A DNA stretch of 32,543 nucleotides, from assembly GCA_028286585.1 (NCBI GenBank), contig JAQBRI010000007.1, forward strand, positions 82,479 to 115,021. The letters run 5' to 3'. The notes below the pieces were generated by a model. That model ran no database searches. It was not told the origin of the DNA and worked only from the letters and a program-made list of their open reading frames with translations. Positions 18,206 to 27,225 of this stretch are shown piece after piece (positions within the stretch are counted from its first letter, which is position 1; the number at the start of each line of letters is the position of its first letter). The translations under genes were made by a program, and so were the position numbers. The DNA comes from Candidatus Kaiserbacteria bacterium. Lineage in GTDB: Bacteria > Patescibacteriota > Minisyncoccia > Phycocordibacterales > UBA2100.

Positions 18206-19336
18206 ATGAAATACATTACTGACATAGCGCCGGAAGAGTTGCAGGGCAAAAGAGTTTTGTTGCGCACCAGTCTCAATCTTCCGATTGCAGCTGATGGCAG
18301 TGTCGAAGACATTTTTCGTCTTACTCGAGGGCTTCCGACCATCGAATTTTTGGTACAAGCCGGAGCGCGTGTGATTATTGTTGGATACTTGGGTCGCAAA
18401 GGGGATTCGATGAAACCCGTTGCAGACGCTCTCATGCTGCAGGCTCCGCATATACCAATGCATTTTTTTGGTACACCCTACGCAATGGCGCCCGATCAAA
18501 TTGCGCTGCTCAAAAATGGAGAATGTCTTATCCTTGAAAGCACACGGCGTGAAGAAGGTGAGGAAAATAATGATCCTGCGTTTATTCAGCAGCTCGCGAG
18601 TTTTGCAGATATTTTTGTAGGGGATGCATTTGCCGAGGCACATCGAGATTATGCGTCAAACGTGGGTGTTGCAAAATTACTTCCTCATTACGCAGGAATA
18701 TTGATGCGCGAGGAAATTGAACAGCTTAATCGCGCACTTATCCCGGTTTCTCCTTCACTCATGATATTGGGTGGTGCAAAATTTGAAACCAAAGAACCAC
18801 TCATTCGTAAATTGCTCGACGTCTACGATAATTTTCTTATAGCCGGCGCTCTCGCAAACGATATTTTTAAGGCACACGGATTTGCAGTCGGAAAGTCACT
18901 CGTTTCAGAAATGGTGCCTGAAGAATCGGTCTTGAATCACGAGCATCTGCTCATTCCAAAAGATATTACGGTAGAGGGAATAAATAAGCAGGCGCGTGTA
19001 ACTACCCCAATCGATGTGCATGATACCGATATCATTGCAGACATTGGACCAGATACGGTTGCGATGCTGGCACCAATTATTGAGAACGCAAAAAGTATTC
19101 TTTGGAACGGGCCAACAGGTATTTATGAACAAGGCTATACTCACTACACGACTGCAATTGCAGAATTAATTTCAAAAAGTACAGCACGCGCCGTAATAGG
19201 AGGAGGGGATACTGTTGCAACAATCGAAAAATCTGGCGCCCCGATTGGAAATAATATTTTTCTTTCAACAGGCGGCGGAGCAATGTTGGAATTTTTGATC
19301 AAGGGAACACTTCCGGGAATACAAGCGCTTGAATAA
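18206..19336 (+). CDS. pgk: Phosphoglycerate kinase (divergent)
   Basis: 376 aa from ATG 18206; GDAFAEAHRDYAS, GGAKFETKEPLI, WNGPTGIYE, IGGGDT, STGGGAMLEFL motifs. Confidence 0.93.
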   Translation: MKYITDIAPEELQGKRVLLRTSLNLPIAADGSVEDIFRLTRGLPTIEFLVQAGARVIIVGYLGRKGDSMKPVADALMLQAPHIPMHFFGTPYAMAPDQIALLKNGECLILESTRREEGEENNDPAFIQQLASFADIFVGDAFAEAHRDYASNVGVAKLLPHYAGILMREEIEQLNRALIPVSPSLMILGGAKFETKEPLIRKLLDVYDNFLIAGALANDIFKAHGFAVGKSLVSEMVPEESVLNHEHLLIPKDITVEGINKQARVTTPIDVHDTDIIADIGPDTVAMLAPIIENAKSILWNGPTGIYEQGYTHYTTAIAELISKSTARAVIGGGDTVATIEKSGAPIGNNIFLSTGGGAMLEFLIKGTLPGIQALE

Positions 19337-19341
19337 GGTAC

Positions 19342-19761
19342 TCAAACGTATTTCAACTCATTCTTTATTTTTGAAAGCACTTCTTGTGCTTCGCCTTCTT
19401 TGTACGAATTTCCTTTCCAATCTATAAGACCGTCACCTTTGAAGCGGGGGATAAGGTGTATGTGCGGATGATATACGACCTGACCTGCGTGCTCACGGTT
19501 ATTCATTCTGAGATTTATTCCGTCCGCATTAAGTGCTTTCGTTATTGCGCCCGCAAGCATGTGAGTTGCGCGCGACATGTGTTCCCAGTCGGGAAGCTCA
19601 ATATCAAAAATATTTTGTGAATTTTTGTTTTTTGGAATGATCAATGTGTGTCCGGGGTTAACGGGGTGAATGTCCAAAAATGCGAGTACGTGATCGTCTT
19701 CGTATATCTTTTCAGCAGGAATGTCACCATCAATAATTTTACAAAATATGCAGTTATTCAT
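19342..19761 (-). CDS. HIT family nucleotide hydrolase
   Basis: Starts MNNCIFCKIIDGDIPAEKIYEDD; histidine triad YHPHIHLIPRF. Confidence 0.95.
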   Translation of the reverse strand: MNNCIFCKIIDGDIPAEKIYEDDHVLAFLDIHPVNPGHTLIIPKNKNSQNIFDIELPDWEHMSRATHMLAGAITKALNADGINLRMNNREHAGQVVYHPHIHLIPRFKGDGLIDWKGNSYKEGEAQEVLSKIKNELKYV

Positions 19762-19865
19762 GTGAGTAGTATAGCAGAAACATAAAACACAGGTTGAGAT
19801 TGAATTGACAAAACACAATTTAGGTGTCTAATTATAGACCTTGTTCTTTGATAGGCAATCAGCAT

Positions 19866-19915
19866 ATTCGCCACAGCAGACAATATCTTGACGGGTTGTG
19901 TCTGCTGTAGCGAAT
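19866..19915 (+). promoter_or_regulatory. Long hairpin in the 5' leader of the 19969 ORF
   Basis: ATTCGCCACAGCAGACA...TGTCTGCTGTAGCGAAT region: about 16-17 bp stem with one mismatch, followed by ATCCCTAAGGGAT. Confidence 0.7.
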
Positions 19916-19968
19916 CCCTAAGGGATAAGTTTGAACGGCAACTGTAAAAACGGTTAAAAGAGGATTCC

Positions 19969-20595
19969 ATGACCGAACAACAGATTCCCCAACTTGCTGG
20001 GGCTCTAGTCACTCATCAGCGTCATTTCGGTGCATTGTCGACGCATGATGCTCAGTGGGCGATCCAGAATACTGCAACTGCCATCGCGTTGTGGGTTAAT
20101 GCAATCAGGAACCGCGGAAACGTGGTCGAAAAACGCCTCGAGTTCGTGGCAACTACATCGGTCGCCGCAATCGAGAGCTTCAAGTCCTTCGAGAGCTTCA
20201 AGAAGGGTAAGAAGGGCCCGGTGCAGATTTATTCGGTCAGCGACGACTTCAAGAAACACTTCGGTGGGAAGGAAGAGGGTGCCTCAGAAGCTGTTGATCT
20301 GAAGATACACAAATTGCTTGTAAGGTCGCTCGACGTGCTGGTCATCAAGGAGCTCGCCGATAAGTTCGAGATCACCCTCGGCCAATTCTTCGCTCTGCTG
20401 AAAAAGCAAGGGAAGGGTGAAGCTGGAGTGCTTCTCCTCGAGGGCTATAACGTCATCATCGCTTATATCCGTGATGACGAAGGCATCCTCTGGGCCGTGT
20501 TCGCCTTCTGGGACACCAGCCGCGGCTGGTGCATTGATGTTCATTCGATTGCGGGTGTCGGGTGGCTCGGTAGCTCTCGGGTGCTGTCTCGCTGA
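19969..20595 (+). CDS. Hypothetical orphan protein
   Basis: 208 aa; SD AGAGGA before ATG; own terminator; C-terminal FALLKKQGKGEAGVLLLEGYNVIIAYIRDDEGILWAVFAFWDTSRGWCIDVHSI. Confidence 0.75.
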   Translation: MTEQQIPQLAGALVTHQRHFGALSTHDAQWAIQNTATAIALWVNAIRNRGNVVEKRLEFVATTSVAAIESFKSFESFKKGKKGPVQIYSVSDDFKKHFGGKEEGASEAVDLKIHKLLVRSLDVLVIKELADKFEITLGQFFALLKKQGKGEAGVLLLEGYNVIIAYIRDDEGILWAVFAFWDTSRGWCIDVHSIAGVGWLGSSRVLSR

Positions 20596-20650
20596 TTCAT
20601 AAGTCCTTAGGCTTTAGCCTCAAGTTTCTCTGACACTTTACACGTGCAAT

Positions 20651-20686
20651 TGAGCCCCGTCTGAAATATGTTGGGGTTCATTTTTT
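20651..20686 (+). terminator. Rho-independent terminator
   Basis: TGAGCCCC...GGGGTTCA followed by TTTTTT. Confidence 0.85.
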
Positions 20687-20715
20687 ATTTAGCTGGACTA
20701 GGGTACACTTCTCCA

Positions 20716-22395
20716 ATGGTTGTTTCAGATTTAGTACGAACATTGCTTGCCCAGCGCGGAGTCATTGAAGAGGAGGAAGTGGAGAAGTTTCTTGAGCCCG
20801 ATTACGCGCGCGATACGCACAATCCATTCTTAATGGTCGACATGCAAAAGGCAGTCGAGAGAATTTTTGTAGCAATGGAACAAAACGAAACGATTGCGAT
20901 CTACTCGGACTTCGATTGCGATGGAATTCCAGGCGCTTCAGTTTTGTACGAATTTTTTATGAAAATCGGTTACACGAAGTTGCAAGTCTATATTCCGCAC
21001 CGCGACCGCGAAGGGTATGGTCTGCATATTGCAGCCATAGATTTGCTCTATGAAAAAGGTGTGACGCTGATGTTAACGGTAGATGTGGGAACAGTCGCAT
21101 TCGACGCAATTGCGCATGCGCAAAATATTGGTATCGACGTTATCGTAACCGATCACCACGAAATTATAGGGGAGATTCCAAATGCATTTGCACTTCTCAA
21201 TCCCAAATATAAAAAGGAAAATTTTGTATATCCATTTCCAGATTTGTGCGGAGCCGGTGTCGCATTCAAATTAGTTCAAGCATGTTTAATAACTGGTAAG
21301 AAAAATGGTGACCAGCGATTTACATCAATTGTTGAAGGATGGGAAAAGTGGTTACTCGATCTTGTTGGAATCGCGACTGTCGCAGACATGGTCCCTCTTG
21401 TCGGAGAAAATAGAGTGCTCGCTTTTTGGGGATTGGTCGTACTGCGCCGAACGCAACGAGTCGGACTCGTCGCACTTTGTAGCAGACTCAAACTCAGACG
21501 AGAACATATAACAGAAGAAGATATTGGATTCTCAATTGGTCCGCGAATCAATGCGGCATCTCGCATGGGTAACCCACATCTCGCATTTGAATTGTTGACG
21601 ACACACGATCCCGAACGTGCCGAGGAAATTGTGACTGAACTTGAAAACTTAAACGCATCAAGAAAAGGCGTTGTAAGTGCGATGGTAAAAGATATTAAAA
21701 AACGAGTAAAGGCTCGTTTCACAAAAGACGATACGGTCATCGTGCTTGGAGACACAGATTGGCGACCGGCACTTTTGGGACTTGCGGCAAATTCGATTAT
21801 GCAGGAACGAGGAGGGGTAGTTTGTATTTGGGGAAGAGATAGTGAAGGAAAATTAAAAGGCTCATGCAGATCTGACGGGGCAATTACACTTCCGGATTTA
21901 TTTACTGCAGGATCACATTTGTTTGAAAGTTACGGAGGTCATAGTGCTTCGGGCGGTTTTGCTGTTTCGCATGAACGAGTTCACACGCTCGGCGAAGATC
22001 TCGCACTCGTCGCGCAATCAATTCCAAGAATTGAAAAAGATACATCGTCGGATATTTCACACGACTATATCGTAAGTGCACGAGAAGTATCCGCCACCTT
22101 ACTGAAGGAGATTGCACAACTCGCTCCGTATGGAATGGGAAACCCAAAACCAACACTTCGTCTTGCGCGGGTTTCGATTAGTTCGTTCAAAAAATTTGGA
22201 AAAGAAAACAATCACGTTGAGGTGTCGCTGCATTGTCCTGAATCAAATGTCTCATTGCGAACATTTGATTTTTTTCGCTCGCCAACCAGTTTCACACGCA
22301 CGCTTGTTTCTGGAGAAACGGTGGATGTGCTCGCAACCATCGAACGAGATTCATATCGCGGCGGAGTATGTCTACGGCTTAAAGATATTGTGTAA
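20716..22395 (+). CDS. recJ: Single-stranded-DNA-specific exonuclease RecJ
   Basis: ATG 20716 preferred because the track start 20668 lies inside a terminator; DHH motifs YSDFDCDGIPGA, TVDVGT, TDHHE; DHHA1 GGHSASGGFAV. Confidence 0.93.
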   Translation: MVVSDLVRTLLAQRGVIEEEEVEKFLEPDYARDTHNPFLMVDMQKAVERIFVAMEQNETIAIYSDFDCDGIPGASVLYEFFMKIGYTKLQVYIPHRDREGYGLHIAAIDLLYEKGVTLMLTVDVGTVAFDAIAHAQNIGIDVIVTDHHEIIGEIPNAFALLNPKYKKENFVYPFPDLCGAGVAFKLVQACLITGKKNGDQRFTSIVEGWEKWLLDLVGIATVADMVPLVGENRVLAFWGLVVLRRTQRVGLVALCSRLKLRREHITEEDIGFSIGPRINAASRMGNPHLAFELLTTHDPERAEEIVTELENLNASRKGVVSAMVKDIKKRVKARFTKDDTVIVLGDTDWRPALLGLAANSIMQERGGVVCIWGRDSEGKLKGSCRSDGAITLPDLFTAGSHLFESYGGHSASGGFAVSHERVHTLGEDLALVAQSIPRIEKDTSSDISHDYIVSAREVSATLLKEIAQLAPYGMGNPKPTLRLARVSISSFKKFGKENNHVEVSLHCPESNVSLRTFDFFRSPTSFTRTLVSGETVDVLATIERDSYRGGVCLRLKDIV

Positions 22396-22487
22396 CACCA
22401 GTCCGGTATAGATGCTGCAGCCTGGGGATAGGCGACATTGTCTGGTCTTCCTTGTGCCGGGTCGTGGGTGTGTTAGCATTCCGGTAT

Positions 22488-23147
22488 ATGGAAACATTTT
22501 CAGCAGCAGGGTCTATCACCTTTGGGTGGGAATTATTTAAAAAACGGGCATGGTTTTTTATTGGGGTTGAGGTCTTGGTTTTTATAGCAAGCTATTTGTT
22601 TAGTTATGTATCTGGTCTGTTACACAATGGAGCACTTTCATTCATTGTAAACTTTTTACTTTCTAATTTACTCTATGTCGGCTACACCGCTTTTGTTCTA
22701 AAGGCGCATGATGCAGTCGAGACAGTCACGCTCGAATCATTTTGGAATCCACGCCAATACTGGCAGTATCTTGTTGTCTCAATACTCACATCACTTGCAA
22801 TCATAGGAGGATGCATTCTTCTTATTGTGCCAGGAATTATTCTTGGACTCATGTTTTTGTTTGCGACATATATTGTTGTCGACAAGAATATAGAAAATCC
22901 AATTACTGCAATTAAAGAAAGTGTGAGAATCACCAACGGTCACAAATGGCAGTTGTTTATTTTTGCACTGCTCGCGATCGGAGTATATATTCTCGGAGCA
23001 ATTGCTCTTGGCGTTGGGCTTCTTGTTGCAGTACCAGTCGTGTCGTTTGCAACAGCGCACGCATATCGCACACTCGGTCATCAGGCAACAGAAACTGTTG
23101 CGCAACCCGTCAGTCCAATAACTGTACCGTTTGTCCCATCCGTATAA
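22488..23147 (+). CDS. Multi-pass membrane protein, hypothetical
   Basis: About 219 aa from ATG 22488 (METFSAAGSITFGWELFKKR...); several TM segments; TGTTAGCAT box 8 nt before ATG. Confidence 0.75.
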   Translation: METFSAAGSITFGWELFKKRAWFFIGVEVLVFIASYLFSYVSGLLHNGALSFIVNFLLSNLLYVGYTAFVLKAHDAVETVTLESFWNPRQYWQYLVVSILTSLAIIGGCILLIVPGIILGLMFLFATYIVVDKNIENPITAIKESVRITNGHKWQLFIFALLAIGVYILGAIALGVGLLVAVPVVSFATAHAYRTLGHQATETVAQPVSPITVPFVPSV

Positions 23148-23557
23148 TGGCGAACATTCTTATTTATACCGATGGAGGCGCGCGCGGAAATCCGGGGCCG
23201 GCTGCAGCTGGCTACGTCATCAAAAATGGCGACACAACAGTTGCCGAGGCGGGAATATATCTTGGAGATTTTTTGACAAATAATTCTGCTGAATACGAAG
23301 CACTCTTTTTGGCATTGCAAAAAGCTGTTGAACTAAATCTCGAAAAAAATGCAATCGAAGCACGACTCGATAGTAAACTCGTTGTAGAACAAGTGATGGG
23401 TCGCTGGAAAATCAAAGAACCAAATCTCAAAATACAGTGTGCAAAAATAAAAGATCTGATACAAAAAAGTTTTACAAAAGTTACCTGCGTATATATTCCT
23501 CGTGAACAAAATAAAAGAGCAGACGCACTTGTAAACGAAGCACTCGATTCTCACTAA
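23147..23557 (+). CDS. rnhA: Ribonuclease HI
   Basis: ATG overlaps the upstream stop (TAATG); MANILIYTDGGARGNPGPAAAGYVI, NSAEYEAL, LDSKLVVEQ, RADALVNEAL. Confidence 0.92.
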   Translation: MANILIYTDGGARGNPGPAAAGYVIKNGDTTVAEAGIYLGDFLTNNSAEYEALFLALQKAVELNLEKNAIEARLDSKLVVEQVMGRWKIKEPNLKIQCAKIKDLIQKSFTKVTCVYIPREQNKRADALVNEALDSH

Positions 23558-23589
23558 TTGAAATCACTTTTCATGTTACCCTGATTATC

Positions 23590-25086
23590 ATGACGGGGGT
23601 CATGGTATGGGCGGCACTTATAGGATGCGTGGCAGGAATCATATTGAGTCTCGTGACTCATGTTGGTTTTTTGTTTGCCGCACTTTTATTTGTAGTCGCA
23701 TGCGTCAGCATGTTCTGTTCTCGGTTGTTTCACCGGTACTCATTTTATTTTCTTGCTGTTACTCTCTGCTGTGTGGGAATGGGGATTGGAGTTATACGAG
23801 GATATATGGTGTTGCATATTCCGGTTTCGAAGGTGCACACTTTTTTTGGTCAGCGAGTACTGATGACCGGTGATGTTGTACTCGAGCCCGACGAACGGGA
23901 CACTGGAATGCGAGTCACACTTGCCGCCCATAGTATTGTTGGAACAAGTACTTCTGCAGTTGTTGACGAGCGGGTGCTCGTGGTACTTCCACCCCACTCT
24001 GATATTGGATACGGTGACCATATAACGATTACCGGTACAGTAACCGTGCCAAAACCTTTTGCGACCAACGGCGGCAAAATGTTCGATTATCCGGGATACC
24101 TTCATGCACAAGGCATTGATACTATTCTCTCGTTTGCCAACATCAGTGCTGATGAGACGGGCGGCGGCAAAATAATTGCAGCGGTATTGCATATCAAAAA
24201 GATTTTTTTGGAAGGAGAGCATGCGGTCTTACCCGAACCACAATCTTCGCTTGCGGGCGGAATATTGGTTGGCGACAAGCGGTCAATCGGCAAAGATCTT
24301 TCGGCCGCATTCCAACGGGCATCGCTCACGCATATACTCGTCCTTTCTGGTTACAATATAACAGTTGTCGTAGATTGGCTGATTAACATCCTTTCGAGAA
24401 CCCCAAGGATAGTACAGTCGGGTTCCGCACTTGGGGCAGTGTCGTTTTTTATTATTATCTCTGGCGGGTCCGCGAGCGCAGTGCGTGCGGGCTGCATGAC
24501 ACTAATTGCGTTATATGCCCGGATATCGTCCCGCATGTTTGATGCGCTTCGAGCATTGGGGCTGGTTGCGGTTGGTATGCTTTTGGTTAATCCGCTTATC
24601 ATTTTGTATGATCCGAGTTTTCAGTTGTCATTTTTGGCAACGCTAGGGCTTGTATTGTGTTCGCCATATGTAGCACCGTATTGTTTTTGGATTACCGAGC
24701 GCTTTGGAATACGCGAGTTAGTCGTTGCAACATGTGCCACACAATCCTTGGTCGCACCTTACATTTTGTATACCAGCGGCACGCTATCGTTGGTTGCGCT
24801 GCCGGCAAACATACTCGTTCTCATTGTTATGCCACTTGCGATGGGATTGAGTGCGTGCGCTGGCATTCTTGGAGTGTTCTTTGGATCGTCCGTCGCACTG
24901 GTTGCATACCCAGCCTATCTAGTGCTTTCGTATATTCTTTCGATGACACAATTTTTTGCAGCATTTCCATTTGCCAGCGCGACTTTTTCGCACATTCCCA
25001 CATGGCTGATTGTTTTGTGGTATCTCGCACTCGGATCATATATTGGCATTACCTCATACAAAAAAACAACCGAGTCACAAACATGA
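23590..25086 (+). CDS. comEC: ComEC/Rec2-type competence protein, channel domain only
   Basis: 498 aa; multi-TM; SLTHILVLSGYNITVVV, GGSASAVRAGCM, DPSFQLSFLATLGL signatures; no C-terminal MBL domain. Confidence 0.9.
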   Translation: MTGVMVWAALIGCVAGIILSLVTHVGFLFAALLFVVACVSMFCSRLFHRYSFYFLAVTLCCVGMGIGVIRGYMVLHIPVSKVHTFFGQRVLMTGDVVLEPDERDTGMRVTLAAHSIVGTSTSAVVDERVLVVLPPHSDIGYGDHITITGTVTVPKPFATNGGKMFDYPGYLHAQGIDTILSFANISADETGGGKIIAAVLHIKKIFLEGEHAVLPEPQSSLAGGILVGDKRSIGKDLSAAFQRASLTHILVLSGYNITVVVDWLINILSRTPRIVQSGSALGAVSFFIIISGGSASAVRAGCMTLIALYARISSRMFDALRALGLVAVGMLLVNPLIILYDPSFQLSFLATLGLVLCSPYVAPYCFWITERFGIRELVVATCATQSLVAPYILYTSGTLSLVALPANILVLIVMPLAMGLSACAGILGVFFGSSVALVAYPAYLVLSYILSMTQFFAAFPFASATFSHIPTWLIVLWYLALGSYIGITSYKKTTESQT

Positions 25087-25099
25087 CTCGGTTGTTTTT
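25062..25099. terminator. Bidirectional terminator between convergent genes
   Basis: AAAAACAACCGAGTCA-CAAACA-TGACTCGGTTGTTTTT. Confidence 0.9.
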
Positions 25100-25121
25100 A
25101 TCTTTGTCTCGCACCGATGAT

Positions 25122-25559
25122 TTACATTTTTGGTGCTGATCTTTCCTGCATCATTCCTACAATTGCAGCTGGGATAACCCATACTGCGATAAGGACGAGA
25201 GTTGCCCAGTTCCACAAAAATGGTCCGAAGTTAGGGACGATAGCAAATGCCTGTGAAAACGATCCTGTTTGAACAAGTGTACCTGCGAGAGCAGAGACAA
25301 AAGTACTTGCAATCGCTATGAGAAATCCCACAACGCCGAAAGTGGTTCCAGAAATCAAAGTGCCTCGAGAGTATTTGAAATACCAGCATGTAAACAATGC
25401 TACGAAGATGGCCGAAACCAACGCAAAGACAACGTATTGAGGAGAGGTAATACCTTTTGTCGTACTTGCTGGCATGATTGCAACAATGATGCCAGCAATT
25501 ATCGTGTTAATAATGTAGTTTCCAAAAAACGAAACCAAAATCATTCGTTCCCATTTCAT
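25122..25559 (-). CDS. Four-TM hypothetical membrane protein
   Basis: 145 aa with about four hydrophobic segments. Confidence 0.7.
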   Translation of the reverse strand: MKWERMILVSFFGNYIINTIIAGIIVAIMPASTTKGITSPQYVVFALVSAIFVALFTCWYFKYSRGTLISGTTFGVVGFLIAIASTFVSALAGTLVQTGSFSQAFAIVPNFGPFLWNWATLVLIAVWVIPAAIVGMMQERSAPKM

Positions 25560-25614
25560 AATGAATGTAATTTAGAAAGAGTCTATTGAGTAATAGGCTA
25601 ATCCTAGCGCACTT

Positions 25615-26205
25615 TTATAATCCTGCAAAGCGGTTTTCCACCGCTGTCCAATTGAGATTTTTGAAGAATGAATCGATATATCCGCCCTTGCCTTGTGCAC
25701 CATAGTCGAGCAGAAACGCATGTTCCCATACATCGAGTGCAAGTACGATAGGTAGTGTCGCAAAATGCCCTTGATGCTGCTCACCTGCAAATCCGATATG
25801 AAATGTTTGCACAGACTCATCATAATAGAGAATTGCCCATCCAGGACCTCGCATCAAACCGACCTGCTTGAGCTGTGCAAGCAGAGTATCGGTGCTTCCA
25901 AATTGTTTTGAAATAGCCTGTGCAAGTGGTGATTCTGCATTGCTTGAGGTTGCAGCAGTTTCGAGCTGGGTAAAATATATTTCATGGAGACGCATGCCAT
26001 CAAACTCGAATGACAAACGACGAGTCAGTTCCGAAATCGCGTGTGCATTTTTTGCGGAGTCGCTCATGAGGTCTTGGACTGCTGCAGTAATTGCATTAAA
26101 GTTTTTTACGTATCCGTTATACAAACCGATGTGTTCATCGATCGATTTTTGAGAGATTCCTTCGAGGGTGGGAATAGTAAAAGTTTTTGGTTCGTATGTG
26201 TGCAT
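25615..26205 (-). CDS. Fe/Mn superoxide dismutase family protein
   Basis: 196 aa; DEHIGLYNGYVKNFN, LHEIYFTQL, GPGWAILYYD, LDVWEHAFLLDYG (D and H metal ligands retained). Confidence 0.9.
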   Translation of the reverse strand: MHTYEPKTFTIPTLEGISQKSIDEHIGLYNGYVKNFNAITAAVQDLMSDSAKNAHAISELTRRLSFEFDGMRLHEIYFTQLETAATSSNAESPLAQAISKQFGSTDTLLAQLKQVGLMRGPGWAILYYDESVQTFHIGFAGEQHQGHFATLPIVLALDVWEHAFLLDYGAQGKGGYIDSFFKNLNWTAVENRFAGL

Positions 26206-26225
26206 AAAATGATGTGAATTGATTC

Positions 26226-26333
26226 GTTCTTTTCGACATTGTTTTTAAAAGCACGCATATTTGCCTACTGGCAAATTGCTCCTCTCGCGCCGCCGCGCTG
26301 CGAGAGGCTTTTAAAAACAATGTCTCAAAGAAC
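26226..26333. repeat. 108-bp imperfect inverted repeat with two inner hairpins (three-way junction/cloverleaf-like)
   Basis: 27-nt arms GTTCTTT-TC-GACATTGTTTTTAAAAGC / GCTTTTAAAAACAATGTC-TC-AAAGAAC (25/27 paired, 18 contiguous) enclosing ATTTGCC-TACT-GGCAAAT and CTCTCGC-N11-GCGAGAG. Confidence 0.92.
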
Positions 26334-26382
26334 TCTGGTAAGTGCTTTTATTATAGCAAATATACGGGTGTAGTATGAGGGG

Positions 26383-27225
26383 ATGCAGTTGAGTGCACGT
26401 ATAGTGGGGTCGATACTTGTGCTGTGCTTTGTCGTAACGCTCATGATCTGGAATTTTCTTTTGGGGCGCGACAAGAATATGCACATAACAATAGCGCCAA
26501 GTGGCGCCTCGGTCGTGACCCTTATAAGGACTCCCGGAAATAAATCGATACTAATCGGAGGGGGAAGTGATGCGAGCGTATTGCGCATCGTTTCGAGCAT
26601 ACTGCCATGGTATCAACATTCACTCGATACACTGATTCTGCCTCAAATTGATGCAGTTCATTCTGGAGGCACTATTGATTTGCTGCGACGATATCAAATT
26701 CCAATTGTGCTCATGGAAAGTGCGGCCGGAAAGGGGGCTGAATGGGTATCACTTTTGGATGCGTTACGTTCGGTTTCGAGTAGCGCACGCAAAGTGCCGC
26801 TTATGCGAGGGGAAATACTTTCCACGGATGACGGTTTGTATATACGGGCACTGTTACCCGACAGAAACATGCCGCATGCAGATTCACATACGGCGTGTTC
26901 TCCGCTCAAAATCGTGTATGGAGCGACTGCAGCGTTGCTGATGTGCGATATCAATCCAGCAATACTGCCGTATCTTGCCTTTCTTGATGGCTCTACGCTT
27001 GAGGCACAAATAGTGGTGCTTCCGGAATCAGTATTCAAATCAAACAACGTGGATTTTTTGCTTGGTTTTGCAAAACCCCGCGAAGTTGTCGTGATGCATG
27101 TCTGTACGCAGGGGATAGCGAGTACGACATTGCGAACTATTCAAAAATTTAATGCACGCAGTATCGATCCGTGTTCAGTGCCAGTTTCAATAGAATCCAA
27201 TGGAACAATAATCGTATTTCGTTAG
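26383..27225 (+). CDS. Membrane-anchored protein resembling the ComEC C-terminal metallo-beta-lactamase domain, degenerate
   Basis: 280 aa; N-terminal TM, then NKSILIGGGSD...SLDTLILPQIDAVHSGGTIDLLRRYQI, aligning by pattern with the ComEC LIDGG...THxDxDHxGG region. Confidence 0.65.
   Translation: MQLSARIVGSILVLCFVVTLMIWNFLLGRDKNMHITIAPSGASVVTLIRTPGNKSILIGGGSDASVLRIVSSILPWYQHSLDTLILPQIDAVHSGGTIDLLRRYQIPIVLMESAAGKGAEWVSLLDALRSVSSSARKVPLMRGEILSTDDGLYIRALLPDRNMPHADSHTACSPLKIVYGATAALLMCDINPAILPYLAFLDGSTLEAQIVVLPESVFKSNNVDFLLGFAKPREVVVMHVCTQGIASTTLRTIQKFNARSIDPCSVPVSIESNGTIIVFR

Noticed and set aside
20180-20230. Short tandem repeat GAGAGCTTCAAG within the 19969 ORF
   Set aside because: Only about two units encoding FKSFESFK; minor low-complexity region, not a meaningful repeat array.
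20668-20715. Track start of recJ at 20668
   Set aside because: This ATG lies inside the terminator hairpin of the upstream orphan gene; ATG 20716 sits 6 nt after a TACACT box.
26226-26333. Interpreting the cloverleaf-like element as a tRNA or simple terminator
   Set aside because: No T-loop GTTCRA or anticodon arrangement, a far too long acceptor-like stem (25 bp), and it lies upstream of both flanking genes rather than at gene ends.
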